A stretch of 64,000 nucleotides of DNA from PALSA-612 sp963846915. GTDB taxonomy: Bacteria > Actinomycetota > Thermoleophilia > Gaiellales > Gaiellaceae. Under the pieces are notes generated by a model that did not search any database, was not told the DNA's origin, and worked only from the letters and a program-made list of their open reading frames with translations. The DNA lies in NCBI GenBank assembly GCA_963846915.1, contig CAWJXV010000006.1, forward strand, positions 128,891 to 192,890, in the 5' to 3' direction. This document shows, piece after piece, positions 33,781 to 41,737 of the stretch. Numbering within the stretch: position 1 is the stretch's first letter; each line of letters starts with the position of its first letter. Made by a program: the position numbers and the translations under genes.

Positions 33781-33809
33781 GTAGTCAGGGGTAAAGGCAC
33801 TCTGTAGTC
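33781..33809 (+). repeat. Interspersed cassette repeat, copy 5
   Basis: GTAGTCAGGGGTAAAGGC, CACTCTG, GTAGTC, followed by a further GTAGTCG at 33811-33817. Two bases shorter than consensus. The 205 bp between it and the MBL-fold stop at 34015 hold no clear gene. Confidence 0.82.
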
Positions 33810-34014
33810 GGTAGTCGCCGACTCGATCCTCTGGGCCGAGTCAGACGACACGGTCGCATGCGCCAGTGTCCGGACTGACGCCAGGGCGCCGCTTGTCTCA
33901 GCGTTACGAAAGGCCGCACGATCGAGCGAAGCGCCGGGTGCGCACGCTGCTAGCGCGAGTCCCGCGCGTCCGCCGCAACGTGGTCTCGAGGACCGAGCTC
34001 CGGCTCGCGTCGTC

Positions 34015-34695
34015 CTAGTTCGGGCGGGGAACTTTCGGCCCACCTTCCGCGTGCGTGAGCCACGTTGGAGCGGCTAGGGCGAGCACGCGCCGCTGTCCCT
34101 CGGTCGCGCCGCTCCCGAGTTCGTCGTACGTGTACGCGACGTCGCCGCCGATGACGACGAGCCCGTCGGGCGTGTCGACAAGGACGCTCTGGTGGCCGTT
34201 TGTGTGGCCGGGCGTCGGCAGCAGCCGGATGCCGGGGAGCACCTCCGCCTCGCCGTCGTGCTCGACGTAGTTCGCACCCGGGAAGTCGACCCATTCGGGC
34301 GGGTCATAAGGCGCCTGCAGCTCGAGCCGCTGAACGTGGATCGGCACACCGGGAAACAGGCGGTTGCCGCCGCAGTGGTCGAAGTGAAGGTGGGTGTTGA
34401 TGATGCGCACGACGTCTCGGGGGATGTTCTCCGGCATCGGCACCGGCTGGCATTCCTCGTCCAGTTCCGGCGTCGAGTCGAGCATGCCGGTGTCGACGAG
34501 GACGACGCCGTCGGCATGCTCGATCGTGTGCACGTAGACGGGTAAGCCCGCGACGGTAGCCGCGAGGTGAGCCGTAATCGCGTTGGCGGAGAGCTTGGGG
34601 ACGCCAGTGTCACCCTGGTTGGGCAATTGGTCCTCCAGATCGCTGGTTGTGGATCGGCCTTCGGTGTTGAGACTGCGATCGGGGACTGAACTCAT
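34015..34695 (-). CDS. Metallo-beta-lactamase-fold hydrolase (lactonase-like)
   Basis: A 226-residue MBL-fold enzyme. The dinuclear metal motif is INTHLHFDHCGGN, with further ligands in LLPTPGHTNGHQSV and VVIGGDVAYTYDE. The N-terminal part (LPVYVHTIEHADGVVLVDTGM) is typical of AHL-lactonase-like hydrolases, and the long loop with CQPVPMPENIPR agrees. The substrate is not predictable: lactone, thioester or phosphodiester are all possible. ATG at 34693-34695 is preferred to GTG 34731. Its 3' side leads to repeat copy 5, so it is the first cassette-like unit on the minus strand. Confidence 0.88.
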   Translation of the reverse strand: MSSVPDRSLNTEGRSTTSDLEDQLPNQGDTGVPKLSANAITAHLAATVAGLPVYVHTIEHADGVVLVDTGMLDSTPELDEECQPVPMPENIPRDVVRIINTHLHFDHCGGNRLFPGVPIHVQRLELQAPYDPPEWVDFPGANYVEHDGEAEVLPGIRLLPTPGHTNGHQSVLVDTPDGLVVIGGDVAYTYDELGSGATEGQRRVLALAAPTWLTHAEGGPKVPRPN

Positions 34696-34784
34696 CTGTC
34701 GACGAGCCGTTCGACTGGCGGCCCTAGACACGTTCTTCAGGCCTCGCCGGCGCCGCTCACCTCGGCCTTTTGCCGGCGGCGCCG

Positions 34785-37299
34785 CTACCTGACGGTGAAG
34801 GTCGCGCGGTAGACGCGCGTGTTCGGGAGGATGCCCCCGAACGACTCCATGTTCTTCGTCTCCTGGAAGTCGGAGACGGTGAGCTGGAGCGTGTGCCTGC
34901 CCTTCGCGAGGCCGTTCAGCTCGACGGTGACGCGGCCCGACGCATAGGAGAGATCCGCCTTGCCGGTGTCGACGCGCGCTGCGACCGAGCTCGGGTCGAT
35001 CCCCGAGCCGGCGTCCGCGACGGCGACGCGCAGCTCACCCGATCCCGTGGCGGTGCTCGTCAGGAGCTTCGCGGTCGGCGGGGTCGTATCGTCGATCCAG
35101 AGCCTGAAGGTGAACGGCCCGGCGGTGCTACGGCTGCGCGTGTCGAAGACGACGTCGTACGCGCGCGAGGCAGGCGCGATCACGGCCGAGACGGGCTCGG
35201 TCTGGCCGAACGTGTCCTGGTACGGATTCTCGTCGATCGGCAGCGCGGGAACCCCGAGGAGGTGGTTCTCGTCGCCCGGGAAGACGATGCGCGGCGTCAC
35301 GGCGACGCCGGACGCGTGCCCTGTGACGACCACGCCGAAGTTCGCGACGCGCTTCGAGAGGACGACCCGATACACCTGCTCCGGGCCGGGCAGGCTCGGT
35401 GGTGACGCCCGAGCCGGACGGGTTCTCCGGATAGCGGTAGGTGGAGACCCGCGCCTGCCCGAGCTTCGTGTTGCCCTTGTACGTCCCTGCCTTGCGCAGG
35501 ATCGCCGACGGCTTGCCGAGCCGCGGGCGCTCGCTGCGCAGCCAGAAGGGGACGTGCCGCGTGTCGGTGCCGCGGGTGAGCACGACGAAGCCGGTGACGT
35601 CCGCCTCCTTGCCGCGCGCGGCGACGCTCGCCCGCACGGCGATGCTGCCGGGGACGATGACGCTCGTCGGCGCGGTGACGGAGACGCCGCTCGTCGGATC
35701 CTGCACGGCGACGGACACCGTCCACAGGCCCGAGCCTCCGCCCGCATCCGTGAACCGGATCGTCCGCGTCGCCTTTGTCCCCACCTTGACGAGCCCGAAC
35801 GAGATCCCGGTCGGCTCGGCGAAGATCAACGGGTTGTTCGCAGTCGGTAGATAGATCAGGCCGCCGCCTTCGCGAATCGTCGGCGTCTCGACGCCCTGCG
35901 CGACGCTGAGGACGGGCCTGCCCGTGAGCTCGAGCGCGGACTTGACCTGCTCGACCGTCCAGCCAGGATGGCGCTGCAGGAGCAGGGCGGCCGCCCCGGC
36001 CACGTGCGGCGCGGCCATGCTCGTGCCGCTGAACTCCGACCAGAGCCCGACCCGCGGCGGGACCGACGAGAGGATCGCGACACCGGGAGCGCTCACGTCG
36101 GGCTTCATCTCCAGCGAGATGGGCGTCGGACCGGCCGAGGAGAACGGCGCGATGATGTCGCTCTTCGTGACCGCAGCGGCAGTGATCGCACCCTCCGCGC
36201 TCCCGGGGGACGAGACGGAGCCGTTGCCCGCGTCGCCGAACTCGTTCCCGGCCGCGATCGTGGGGACGACGCCTGCCTTCGCAGCGCCGTTGAGGGCGGC
36301 CACGACGACGTCCCGGGCCGGCTCGATCTCGGGCTCGCCGAGCGACAGGTTGATCACGTCCATGCCGTCCGCGACGGCGGCCTCGACCGCGGCGGCGATC
36401 TCCGGCGCGTTGCCGTCGAGCCCGAACTGGCTCGTCGGCACCGTGAGCGCCTTGTAGTTGCCGATGTAGGCGCGCGGCGCGACGCCCGACAGCGGCCCGC
36501 GCCCGGCGACCGCGTTGACCGTGTAGTCGCCGGCCGCGATGCCGGCCACGTGCGTCGCGTGGTCGGAGTTGACCGGGTCGAACGGCGTGCTCGCGTACTT
36601 CCAGGTCTCGCCGGGAGGCGCAAAGGCCCTGGCGACGATCACCTTCGGCGTCGTGAATGCGGTGTTGCCCTTCGGGTAGCCGGCCGGGTAGACGTAGCCC
36701 GAGGGATTGAAGAAGGGATGCGCCTGGTCGACGCCCTCGTCGATGATCCCGATCTTGATCCCGTTTCCCGCGGTCGAAAAGCTCGGCATGCTCCAGAGCT
36801 GGTCGGCGCCGATCAGCTCCGGGCTCTTGTCGAGCTTCAGGTGGTACTTCACGTCCGGGTAGACCGAGGAGATGCCGGGGATACGCGAAAGCTTCGGGAG
36901 CGCGCTCGACGGCAGGCTCACCGCGAGCCCGTCGAGCACGATGCGATAGCGCCAGCGCACGCGCGCCGACGGGATCGCGCGCTCGATCCGCCGCGCGACG
37001 GCCTCCTGCGCGGTCGTCAACCAGCGGAGGTACGAAACGCTCGAGGAGCTGTGGAGATCGAGTCGCGTCGCCTTCGCCCGCGCCGTCAACACGCGGCTGA
37101 GCTGCACCGAGTCGGCGAGCGACGGAGCGGCCAGCGTGACCACGACCTCGGTTCGCGGCGGGGCGGACGCGCGCGCGTTCGAGCCCGTGCCGAGCCAGGC
37201 TGCGCCAAGCGCCACCGTGCCCACCAGCGCGATCCAGACCCCCCTGCTCAGGTAAGGAATGGTACGCGTCGACCGGAGGACCGGTACCGCCAACCGCAT
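34785..37299 (-). CDS. Secreted S8 family serine peptidase (single frameshift)
   Basis: An exported subtilase of about 837 residues. A signal or membrane segment near 20-40 (VWIALVGTVALGAAWLG) and an inhibitor-like propeptide to about 150 precede the catalytic domain with Asp187 (GIIDEGVD), His247 (DHATHVAG), Asn352 (AAGNEFG) and Ser427 (SGTSMAAPHVAG). A PA-like region and a C-terminal beta-rich part of about 250 residues follow (SVAVQDPTSGVSVTAPTSV, then NGLAKGRHTLQLTVSDF). The frame shifts at about 35397, where one extra base separates GVTT from SLPGPEQVYRVV; the second frame ends at 34785. Total length is 3n+1. It differs in sequence from the subtilase at 14 kb. Confidence 0.85.
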
Positions 37300-37364
37300 C
37301 CGGCGATGAGTTCGGAGCCGCCCGGCGGTCTCAACGGGCAGACGAGCGAAGGAGGAGAAGAAGC

Positions 37365-38009
37365 ATGAGCAAGCTGAGGTCCGGCATCACGATGTCGCTG
37401 GACGGGTACGTCGCCGGCCCGGAGCAGAGCGTGGAGAACCCGCTCGGGATCGGCGGCATGCGCCTGCACGAGTGGGCGTTCGCCCTCGCCGCGTGGCGGG
37501 AGCAGCACGGGCTCGAGGGCGGGGAGGTGAACCCGAGCACGGCGTTCGTCGAGGAGTCGCTCGCGAACGTCGGGGCCGTGCTCATGGGCCGGAACATGTT
37601 CGGCGGGGGCCGGGGGCCCTGGGGCGACGACCCCTGGCGCGGCTGGTGGGGAGACGACCCACCCTTCCACGTGCCGGTGTTCGTGCTCACGCACCACGAG
37701 CGCGATCCGCTGCCGCTCGAAGGCGGCACCACGTTCACGTTCGTCACCGACGGCATCGAGTCCGCGCTCGAGCAGGCGCGCGGGGCCGCCGGGGTCGAGG
37801 ACGTCGTGATCGGAGGCGGAGCCGACGTCATCCGGCAGTACCTGGCGGCCGGGCTCGTGGACGAGCTCTCCATCTCCCTCACGCCCGTCCTGCTCGGCGG
37901 CGGTGAACGGCTGCTGGAGGGGCTCGGGGATGCGGCGATCGAGCTCGAGCAGGTCGATGCGATCGCTGCACCGGGCGTCACACATCTCCGTTACCGCGTC
38001 GTCCGCTGA
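37365..38009 (+). CDS. Dihydrofolate reductase family (RibD C-terminal-like) protein
   Basis: A 214-residue reductase-fold protein. The start MSKLRSGITMSLDGYVAGPE is typical, followed by ANVGAVLMGRNMFGGGRGPW, PVFVLTHHERDP, and VEDVVIGGGADVIRQYLAAGLVDELSISLTPVLLGGGERL. This group is related to the RibD reductase domain and to trimethoprim-insensitive folate-reductase-like proteins, with unknown physiological substrate. The very strong ribosome-binding site AAGGAGGAG lies 8 bp upstream of ATG 37365. It is divergent from the subtilase (65 bp) and ends 40 bp before tRNA-Leu. Confidence 0.92.
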   Translation: MSKLRSGITMSLDGYVAGPEQSVENPLGIGGMRLHEWAFALAAWREQHGLEGGEVNPSTAFVEESLANVGAVLMGRNMFGGGRGPWGDDPWRGWWGDDPPFHVPVFVLTHHERDPLPLEGGTTFTFVTDGIESALEQARGAAGVEDVVIGGGADVIRQYLAAGLVDELSISLTPVLLGGGERLLEGLGDAAIELEQVDAIAAPGVTHLRYRVVR

Positions 38010-38049
38010 CCGGGCCGGGCGCGGGGCCGGGGCTAGAATGTCGTCCCGC

Positions 38050-38133
38050 GCGGATGTGGCGGAATTGGTAGACGCGCACGGTTCAGGTCCGTGTGGGCGA
38101 AAGCCCGTGGAGGTTCAAGTCCTCTCATCCGCA
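38050..38133 (+). tRNA. tRNA-Leu (CAG)
   Basis: An 84-base class II tRNA. Acceptor GCGGATG (38050-38056) pairs with CATCCGC (38126-38132), discriminator A. Anticodon stem CACGG/CCGTG encloses TTCAGGT with CAG at 38084-38086. The variable arm (TGGGCGAAAGCCCG) is long, as in leucine tRNAs. The T arm is GGAGG TTCAAGT CCTCT. No CCA is encoded. Confidence 0.96.
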
Positions 38134-38148
38134 TAGCCAAAAATGGCG

Positions 38149-38164
38149 GAATCTGTGCCCAATC
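38149..38164 (+). repeat. 16-bp direct repeat, proximal copy
   Basis: GAATCTGTGCCCAATC, 15 bp after the tRNA-Leu 3' end; identical to 38668-38683. Confidence 0.7.
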
Positions 38165-38667
38165 AGTGCCGCCGCCTCGTCCGGCTTGGACGGATCGTGC
38201 GGTTTCGAGCAACTCCTCGCGACCCTTGACGACCGCGTCGTTCGCGGACGATCGGGCCCTTGCGGGCGGTCCGTTCGCCGTCCTTGGTGGTGATGACGAA
38301 CGTCGACATCTCATTCGAGAACCGTTGGACGCATGGCACCGTATGGGACTTTCATGGCGCAGCACGGTGACAAGGCGAGCAGTTCCGCAGCGCCGAGCAC
38401 GAGCATCCGCCCGCGCCACATCGGGCACGTCTTGGAGTGGACGCGGACGGCCTGCGCCTTCGTGCAGATCATCATCACGACCTGCGTCCTCCTGCGTGCC
38501 TTTGGTGTCCTCTGGACGAGAACGTCGGCTACCCGCGCTGCCCGGTCGGGGAGCGGTTCGTCGCGCCGAACAGGTGCGGGATCAACTCGATCGTGGTGCC
38601 GAGCCTGTCGACGATCCGTACCGCGACCAGTCGCCGTCTCGTTCTAGCTGTTGCCCGAGACGGCGAC

Positions 38668-38683
38668 GAATCTGTGCCCAATC
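38668..38683 (+). repeat. 16-bp direct repeat, distal copy
   Basis: Identical to 38149-38164; lies 121 bp before the degenerate tRNA-Leu tail at 38805-38818. Confidence 0.7.
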
Positions 38684-38855
38684 GCCGGAGAACAGGCCCC
38701 CATAGCCAAGCGGCGCAACCCGCCGAAACCATATATTCGAGCCACTTCAAGCCACTCGCGGACAGAGGCCGCCACATCCCACGAACCGCCGGAGCTTCGA
38801 GGCCCCTCCCGTCCGCATCCTCGGCTGCTCGGCTCACTACGACGAGAGGACGGCG

Positions 38856-39308
38856 ATGACGAACAAGGAGAGCTTCACGGAAGAGGAGTGGGAGCTGATC
38901 CGGGAGGCGCCGACGAGCGCAGGCATGATCGTCCTGACGGCGCAAAAGGGCGGCAGCTTTCGGGAGTCGTTCGCGATGGCCAAGGCGTACACGGAGGCTC
39001 GTCAGCAGCACCCGGGCAGCGAGCTCCTCGACGCAGTCGTGTCGGCCAAGCCGGCCCGCGACCACACGCACTACCACTCGCCCGACGAGCTCAAGGCGGC
39101 GGGGCTCGGGCATCTGCGCGACGCGGTGGCGCTGCTCGGGCAGAAGGCGACGGCGCAGGAAGTGGACGACTACCGGGGCTTCGTGCTGACGCTGGCCGAC
39201 AGGGTCGCGCACGCGCACAGGGAGGACGGCGTCGAGGTCAGCGACGCCGAACGGCAGGCGATCGAGGAGATCGCCGCCGCGCTCGGAACGACCGCGCCCG
39301 CGAGCTGA
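38856..39308 (+). CDS. Conserved hypothetical protein (TerB-like helical fold possible)
   Basis: A 150-residue mostly helical soluble protein. It begins SFTEEEWELIREAPTSAGM and contains GGSFRESFAMAKAYTEARQ, LRDAVALLGQKATAQEVDD and YRGFVLTLADRVAHAHRED. The acidic helices with a final AERQAIEEIAAAL resemble tellurite-resistance TerB-like or similar metal-binding bundles, but no decisive motif is present. ATG 38856 follows GAGAGGACGG. It is the first intact gene after the tRNA-Leu region and is followed by a strong hairpin. Confidence 0.75.
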   Translation: MTNKESFTEEEWELIREAPTSAGMIVLTAQKGGSFRESFAMAKAYTEARQQHPGSELLDAVVSAKPARDHTHYHSPDELKAAGLGHLRDAVALLGQKATAQEVDDYRGFVLTLADRVAHAHREDGVEVSDAERQAIEEIAAALGTTAPAS

Positions 39309-39311
39309 CAC

Positions 39312-39337
39312 GGCGAGGGCCCCTTCCGGGGCCCTCG
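39312..39337 (+). terminator. Hairpin terminator
   Basis: Perfect 11-bp stem GCGAGGGCCCC / GGGGCCCTCGC with a TTCC tetraloop, 4 bp after the TGA of the 150-aa gene. No T-run follows. It also lies just beyond the stop of the convergent glycosidase gene. Confidence 0.7.
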
Positions 39338-39369
39338 CGCAGTCCGTGACGTCTGTTACACCGCGTCGC

Positions 39370-40785
39370 TCACCTGACGTCGACCGTCGCAGTCCGGTTC
39401 ACGAAGTTGCCGTTGATGTCTCCGATCTTCATGAACACCCGGTAGACACCGTTCAGCTTCGCCTTCGTGATCGGGACCTTGAAGGCCACGTAGCCGTCGA
39501 CGCCGATCGAGGCCGCCGGCTGGCTGACGCCGACGCCCTTGCCGCGATACGTCACCGAGATCGTGGCGCCGATGTTCGCCCCTGACCCGTCGCGCGCGTA
39601 GAGCTCCCACACGGGCACCCGGACCGTCGGGTTCGACACCCCCGGCTTGACCGTCAGGAGCGGGCTGCGGACGTCGAACGGCTTCGCAGCGGCGGTGAAC
39701 GCCGCGTAGCCGGGCTTCCGGACCGCGCTCTCGTCGAGCAGCCCGCTGTGCCAGAGGCTCACCGGCTCGTCGCGGAAGATGAACCAGATGAACATCGTCA
39801 CGTGCGGATACTTCTTGACGATCGCGAACGCCTGCTTCACGTAGGCGGCCTGTGTCGCCGGCGTGACGCCCTTCGGCTGGCCCGGCTTCGTCTGGAACCC
39901 GTACTCGGTGATCCAGATCGCCGTGACCTTCCGCTTGAACCACTTGTCGAGGTCGCGGTCGAACGTCGGGATCTGCACGAGGTTGACGTTCGGGTAGCGC
40001 ACCTTCTGCGTCGGCGAGGCGCCGATGTCGGAGTACGGGTGATGCGCCCAGGCGTCGAACTTGACGAGCGGGCGGGCGGCCGAGAGCGCCTTGGCGAAGA
40101 GGGCAGGCGCCAACGTCTGCTGGACGCCGTGTTGCGTCGTCGGCTTCGACCGGCCCCGCGGGGACGTCTCGCCGATGCCGACCAGCGCGCGTGAGTTCCC
40201 GGCCTTGACACCTGCATAGCCGGCGCGCGCGAGCCCGGCGTAGACGAGCGGTGACTTCGGCTTGCCCCGGCTGTCGTACGTGGGCGCCAGGAACTGCTGC
40301 AGGTTCGGCTCGTTCCAGACCGAGAAGTAGCCGACGAAGGGGTAGCCCGGGTAGCGACCCGAGTAGCGCGCCGCCAGGGCCCTCATGAAGCTCTGGTAGT
40401 CGGAGAGCCGGGTCGGGGCGTAGTTCGGCCCCTTCCCGCCGTTGGCCCAGCGAGGCGTGCTCCAGACGGACATCATCACCGTCATGCCGCGCAGCGTCGC
40501 GCTGCGCACGAGGTCGTCCAGGTCGTCGAACCGGTAGGCGGCATCGAACGGATCGCTCGCCGCCGCCGGCCGCGTGGGCGCGATGCGATCCCAGTACACG
40601 GTCGTGCGCACGATCGACGCGCCTGTCTGGGCCGCGTCGGTCAGGTTGGTGTCACGCGAGTCGAGCCAGCGGAAGGACGGATCGTCCTGAAAGCCGACCA
40701 GCATCCGGTCGGCGCTCGTCGACGCCGCCGGCACCGCCAACGCCAGCAGCCCGAGCACGATGAGAACAGCGCGGAGTCGGGTCAT
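39370..40785 (-). CDS. Secreted clan GH-A-like glycoside hydrolase
   Basis: A 471-residue exported enzyme. The signal is LRAVLIVLGLLALAVPAAST. The (beta/alpha)8 domain has the acid/base Glu159 in FSVWNEPN after strand 4 and the probable nucleophile Glu294 in WITEYGF after strand 7, the clan GH-A pattern seen in GH5 and GH39-like glycosidases. The active-site arginine may lie in ASIVRTTVYWDR. The last 100 residues form a beta-rich Ig-like domain (GATISVTYRGKGVG). ATG 40785 starts a clean signal peptide; the longer frame is rejected. It probably cleaves external beta-linked polysaccharide. A paralogue is at 43.6-45.1 kb. Confidence 0.88.
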   Translation of the reverse strand: MTRLRAVLIVLGLLALAVPAASTSADRMLVGFQDDPSFRWLDSRDTNLTDAAQTGASIVRTTVYWDRIAPTRPAAASDPFDAAYRFDDLDDLVRSATLRGMTVMMSVWSTPRWANGGKGPNYAPTRLSDYQSFMRALAARYSGRYPGYPFVGYFSVWNEPNLQQFLAPTYDSRGKPKSPLVYAGLARAGYAGVKAGNSRALVGIGETSPRGRSKPTTQHGVQQTLAPALFAKALSAARPLVKFDAWAHHPYSDIGASPTQKVRYPNVNLVQIPTFDRDLDKWFKRKVTAIWITEYGFQTKPGQPKGVTPATQAAYVKQAFAIVKKYPHVTMFIWFIFRDEPVSLWHSGLLDESAVRKPGYAAFTAAAKPFDVRSPLLTVKPGVSNPTVRVPVWELYARDGSGANIGATISVTYRGKGVGVSQPAASIGVDGYVAFKVPITKAKLNGVYRVFMKIGDINGNFVNRTATVDVR

Positions 40786-40860
40786 GGGGCCGACCATAGC
40801 CAGGTCCCTTCCCGGGCACCCGCGTCCCAAACGGAACGCTTACCGAACTCAACCTGGGTT

Positions 40861-41322
40861 TTACGAAGCGGCGAGAACGGCGAGCACGTCGTCGGCGTGC
40901 GTCTTCGGGTCGACCTTCCGCATCACCTTGACGACGGTGCCGTCGGCGCCGATCACGAACGTCGAGCGCTCGACACCCATGTACTGCTTGCCCGCGAAGC
41001 TCTTCTGCTTCCAGACGTCATAGGCCTCGGAGACCGCATGATCCGGGTCTGCGAGCAGCGTAAACGGGAGGTCGTACTTCGCCTTGAACTTCGCGTGCGA
41101 GGCTTCCTTGTCCGGGCTGACGCCCAGTACGACGGCGCCAGCGCGCTGGAACGCGGCCCACCCGTCGCGGATGTCGCAGGCCTGCCGCGTGCAGCCCGGC
41201 GTGTCGTCCTTGGGATAGAAGTAGAGGACGACGGGCTTGCCTCGCAGCGACGACAGGCTGACCTGCTCGCCGCCGTCGCTCGACAGCGTGAAGTCCGGCG
41301 CCGGGTTGCCCTCCTCGACCAT
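40861..41322 (-). CDS. bcp: Peroxiredoxin, Bcp/PrxQ family
   Basis: A 153-residue thiol peroxidase that reduces hydrogen peroxide and organic peroxides with thioredoxin as partner. The start PAPDFTLSSDGGEQVSLSSL is typical. The active-site motif is YPKDDTPGCTRQACDIRD, with the peroxidatic Cys in PGCT and the resolving Cys five residues later, which defines the atypical two-Cys PrxQ type. The C-terminus GVERSTFVIGADG is conserved. ATG 41322 gives a normal N-terminus. It is cytoplasmic and transcribed toward the glycosidase. Confidence 0.95.
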   Translation of the reverse strand: MVEEGNPAPDFTLSSDGGEQVSLSSLRGKPVVLYFYPKDDTPGCTRQACDIRDGWAAFQRAGAVVLGVSPDKEASHAKFKAKYDLPFTLLADPDHAVSEAYDVWKQKSFAGKQYMGVERSTFVIGADGTVVKVMRKVDPKTHADDVLAVLAAS

Positions 41323-41362
41323 GCCGGCGAGTGTATCCGGCCGGTGTGGCTACCCTTGCCGG

Positions 41363-41737
41363 GTGAGGCGCTTCGTCGCGGACATGAACCCGACCGTGCG
41401 CGGGCTGGTCCTGATCGCGATCGTGTCGGCGGCGATCGTGGCGCTCCAGGCCGAGTCCGCGCTCGTCCAGCTCTCGGTCCTGCTGCAGGTCATGTTCGTC
41501 GTCGCAATCGCGATCTTCGTCTACACCGCCTGGCGCGAGCGCCGCCACGAGATCGAGCTCTGGCCGCTCCGCGCCCGCGTCTCGTTCTACGGCGGCGCGG
41601 GGCTGATCCTGGCCGACATCGCCGCGTTCTGGTACGACCGGCCGTCCGGGCCGGCCGCGCTCGCGTTCTTCCTCGTCCTCGGGATCTGCGGCTTCGCGAT
41701 GTTTCGCGTCTGGCGCGACCAGCACACCTACTCGTGA
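41363..41737 (+). CDS. Small integral membrane protein
   Basis: A 124-residue protein with three or four predicted membrane helices (GLVLIAIVSAAIVALQ, LSVLLQVMFVVAIAIFVYT, ARVSFYGGAGLILADIAAFW, ALAFFLVLGICGFAMF) joined by a charged loop WRERRHEIELWPLR. GTG 41363 or ATG 41384 could start it. The frame overlaps the next gene by 4 bp (GTGA). It is divergent from bcp, 40 bp between starts. Function unknown; the topology is of a small four-helix membrane protein. Confidence 0.75.
   Translation: MRRFVADMNPTVRGLVLIAIVSAAIVALQAESALVQLSVLLQVMFVVAIAIFVYTAWRERRHEIELWPLRARVSFYGGAGLILADIAAFWYDRPSGPAALAFFLVLGICGFAMFRVWRDQHTYS

Larger units (their letters stand above)
38134..38855. other. Gene-free segment after tRNA-Leu with attachment-like repeats
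   Basis: No convincing gene is seen in these 722 bp. GAATCTGTGCCCAATC occurs twice in the same orientation, at 38149-38164 and 38668-38683, and CATAGCCAA occurs at 38132-38140 and 38701-38709. At 38805-38818, CCTCCCGTCCGCAT matches the tRNA-Leu tail (38121-38134) in 12 of 14 bases. This looks like the debris of an element integrated in the tRNA 3' end, with the repeats as candidate recombinase arm sites. Evidence is suggestive only. Confidence 0.4.

Noticed and set aside
30151..33817. CRISPR array
   Set aside because: The repeats are 570-1680 bp apart with genes between them, not regularly spaced spacers, and no cas gene is present.
30151..33817. Canonical integron attC sites
   Set aside because: No conserved GTTRRRY/RYYYAAC box pair on either strand; GTT in the core is lost in copy 5. 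The array layout is kept as a finding without this label.
38033..38428. Minus-strand ORF across tRNA-Leu
   Set aside because: The central part is the antisense of tRNA-Leu, a common false gene call.
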